Shown here: positions 14,841 through 16,309 of the stretch, one piece after another
Layout of the letters: each line of letters opens with the position of its first letter
Numbering within the stretch: position 1 is the first letter of the stretch
Assembly (NCBI GenBank): GCA_002404515.1
Contig: DHJV01000155.1
Location: 1-16,309 of the forward strand
Direction of reading: 5' to 3'
Length of the DNA stretch: 16,309 nt
Source: Lachnospiraceae bacterium UBA4711
GTDB lineage: Bacteria > Bacillota > Clostridia > Lachnospirales > Lachnospiraceae
Position numbers and translations under genes: made by a program
Notes under the pieces: model-generated
What the model was told of the DNA's origin: nothing
What the model saw: only the letters and a program-made list of their open reading frames with translations
Database searches by the model: none

Positions 14841-16037
14841 TTACGGATTACATTTCTTACACGGGGTATACCCCATATTCTCTAACTCCTGTACCGTTCC
14901 CTCATAGGTCTTCTTGTTTTTCTCTTTCATCTGACCGACACCTGAACAGGTCGGACGATGAATCTTCTTTGTATTCGTGTTCAATATGTATGTCTGCGTC
15001 GTTTCATTTTTATTGTCCCCCATTAGTTCTGAATTCGGTGTTTGTTCCTGTATTTCAACAACTGGCTGCTCAGCACTGACATCATATGCCATCCCGTTTT
15101 CCTGTTCAGTGTTTCCTGATTTCCGCGCGTTTTCACGCTCATCCGCGGCGGACTGCCAGCTTGTGCCATCCGCATAATCAATCCCGATTCCCGGCTGTAA
15201 ATTATAGCAGTATACGTGGAAACAGATTCCGGCGCCTTCATCCTCGACGGACCATCCTTCCATCTCCACTCCGGAAGCAACCAGATTATCCCCCTCAAAG
15301 ATTGGCGTTACCCGGTACAGCACATGATTTCCAGTCATATCCACATAATCATTGACCATCTCTTCAAACGGAAGCATCCCTTCGATATTCAGGTATCTTG
15401 TCCCTGTGATCAGATTCTTCTCATTTGCATTCTCACCGGCAAGGCAGTACGCGATCAGATGGCAGCGGTTGTAGAGATAATTTCCATCAATGAAATCATT
15501 ATATTTTACCGTATGCCAGCCACTCGGACGCACATCTCCAATCTCGCCACGCGGCTCCGTCGGTTGTAATTCCGGGCAGATATTCGCATACGCCTGCCCG
15601 CACCGTCCCAGCAGATCCAGATTGCTGTACTGCTCAAACGCTTCCGTACATTTCTTCTCTTCGTCTGTGAAATCCGGTATATTATTCTCAAGCTGGATAT
15701 ATGGCTTTCCGTCATAAACCGGAATGTCCGCAAGCGTAACTGGGGGTTCCGTCTGAATTGCACACAAAAGTGCATTCTCCGATTGTGCACCCGGCTGCGA
15801 GTCTTTATCCTGCATGTCAGGATTGTCCGTTATATCCTGTGCTTCTGAATTCGTTGCGGCAGTGTTCCCTGTTTCCACAATATCCTGCTCGTCCACATTT
15901 TGTGTATCTGCCTGCGCTTCTATGGCAGCCGTGGTCGAATTATTTGCTGTGTTCTGCCCAATTGCACATCCCGCGAACGAAAGCGCAATGATCAGACTAG
16001 TTACTATATATTTCAGCGTTATTTTAATCTTTTTCAC
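14841..16037 (-). CDS. Secreted lipoprotein DNA/RNA non-specific endonuclease (EndA/NUC-like)
   Basis: A 398-residue nuclease predicted to sit on the outer face of the membrane. The N-terminus is a lipoprotein signal peptide (KK, hydrophobic 10-22, FAGC with lipidated Cys24; Phe at -3 is slightly unusual). A Thr/Asn/Gln/Asp-rich linker follows (about 25-95). The beta-beta-alpha-metal nuclease core (about 110-295) has NRCH with general base His193 in place of DRGH, then NEKNLITGTRYLN with Asn217 the likely Mg ligand. A second linker leads to a C-terminal module (about 349-398) with H360-x3-C364 and C393-x2-C396, a probable zinc-binding tail seen on other Firmicutes surface proteins. Start is GTG at 16035-16037 with GGAGGG nine bases upstream. 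Roles in nutrient scavenging or DNA uptake are inferred by family only. Confidence 0.9.
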   Translation of the reverse strand: MKKIKITLKYIVTSLIIALSFAGCAIGQNTANNSTTAAIEAQADTQNVDEQDIVETGNTAATNSEAQDITDNPDMQDKDSQPGAQSENALLCAIQTEPPVTLADIPVYDGKPYIQLENNIPDFTDEEKKCTEAFEQYSNLDLLGRCGQAYANICPELQPTEPRGEIGDVRPSGWHTVKYNDFIDGNYLYNRCHLIAYCLAGENANEKNLITGTRYLNIEGMLPFEEMVNDYVDMTGNHVLYRVTPIFEGDNLVASGVEMEGWSVEDEGAGICFHVYCYNLQPGIGIDYADGTSWQSAADERENARKSGNTEQENGMAYDVSAEQPVVEIQEQTPNSELMGDNKNETTQTYILNTNTKKIHRPTCSGVGQMKEKNKKTYEGTVQELENMGYTPCKKCNP

Positions 16038-16086
16038 TGCTTGTTACCCTCCATATTCACTGCGTGTTCTTATCCATGTTCATTGC
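16033..16086 (-). repeat. Three 23-bp-spaced motifs around the nuclease start
   Basis: On the minus strand GCAATGAA (16086-16079), GCAGTGAA (16063-16056) and GCAGTGAA (16040-16033) recur exactly 23 bp apart. The third contains the GTG start codon and the middle unit contains the ribosome binding site. The first two units match at about 16 of 23 positions, as if the leader arose by tandem duplication. Confidence 0.45.
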
Positions 16087-16140
16087 AGGTTCTTCAATAC
16101 TCTATTTTATATCCTATGATGCATATACAATGCTACATCC

Positions 16141-16169
16141 ATTATACGTTCCTTATTCCATGTGCACAA
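16141..16169 (-). promoter_or_regulatory. Promoter of the nuclease gene
   Basis: Minus strand TTGTGC (16164-16169), 17-bp spacer, perfect TATAAT (16141-16146). Transcription from about 16134 leaves a leader of roughly 97 bases before the GTG. Confidence 0.6.
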
Positions 16170-16309
16170 GCTATACTTGGGCTTTTCCTGTCCTCTCCAT
16201 CTCCCCACGCCCACCGCATGGGGTTTCTCCCCGGGAAGCTTCTCTCTACGCCCATTCCCCCGGTAAATCTTCATCCTCTCGCATCTTCTCCGGGTTTTTC
16301 CCACTCTCT
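16170..16309 (-). other. Purine-rich right edge without a supported gene
   Basis: From 16181 to 16309 the plus strand is about 74% pyrimidine (96 of 129 bases by my count), so the minus strand is a G/A-rich tract. It holds short G-runs and small self-complementary pieces such as GGGG-AGAAA-CCCC and CCCCA..TGGGG. An open frame covers it but reads as Arg/Gly/Lys-rich low-complexity sequence and has no believable start signal. It may be part of an RNA or the end of something beyond the window. Confidence 0.35.

Noticed and set aside
16107..16304. A 65-codon minus-strand open frame at the right edge
   Set aside because: Arg/Gly/Lys-rich sequence produced by the purine-rich tract; it spans the nuclease promoter and resembles no protein.

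Overview
The window looks like a piece of chromosome from a Gram-positive, low-to-mid GC member of the Clostridia, most likely a Lachnospiraceae gut anaerobe (Roseburia/Agathobacter/Lachnospira-like). The reasons are AGGAGG-type ribosome binding sites on nearly every gene, sigma-A style promoters with 16-18 bp spacers (several with an extended TGn -10), a Firmicutes-type class II AroA, a DUF1461 membrane protein and a C-terminal HxxxC..CxxC nuclease tail of a kind I recall from this family. The assignment is from memory of family resemblance, not from a search. No tRNA, rRNA, CRISPR array, insertion sequence or phage gene was seen.

Layout, left to right. (1) 1-1160, minus: a DUF1461-type membrane protein followed 39 bp later by the 5' part of the glycogen branching enzyme gene glgB, which runs off the left edge. 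(2) 1367-5266, plus: a 1299-residue soluble c-di-GMP enzyme with PAS, GGDEF, GAF, Cys-rich PAS, degenerate GGDEF and EAL modules, divergently transcribed from (1). (3) 5313-5742, plus: rpsT (ribosomal protein S20, TTG start) behind a strong promoter and a foldable leader, closed by a long bidirectional terminator. (4) 5813-8237, minus: uvrC (nucleotide excision repair) and yqeG (HAD phosphatase), an apparent two-gene operon. (5) 8338-10425, minus: a large soluble helical protein that I do not recognise, with its own promoter, a terminator-like hairpin and a palindrome upstream. (6) 10602-12618, minus: a 70-residue two-helix membrane protein whose end overlaps the start of a membrane-anchored MutS-family ATPase. 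(7) 12806-13186, plus: a small membrane-anchored protein with a very acidic repeated tail, followed by a bidirectional hairpin terminator. (8) 13359-14639, minus: aroA (EPSP synthase), with a good promoter, two 15-bp direct repeats just upstream of its -35 and a leader containing two tiny open frames. (9) 14841-16037, minus: a secreted lipoprotein nuclease of the DNA/RNA non-specific endonuclease family. The last ~130 bp are strongly purine-rich on the minus strand and carry no gene I can support.

Most of this is housekeeping sequence: repair (uvrC), translation (rpsT), shikimate pathway (aroA), glycogen (glgB). The parts least explained by known families are the 697-residue protein of (5), the small membrane protein/MutS pair of (6), the structured rpsT leader, and the repeat-decorated aroA control region. 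I do not see a clear new multi-gene system; those four items are the best leads.
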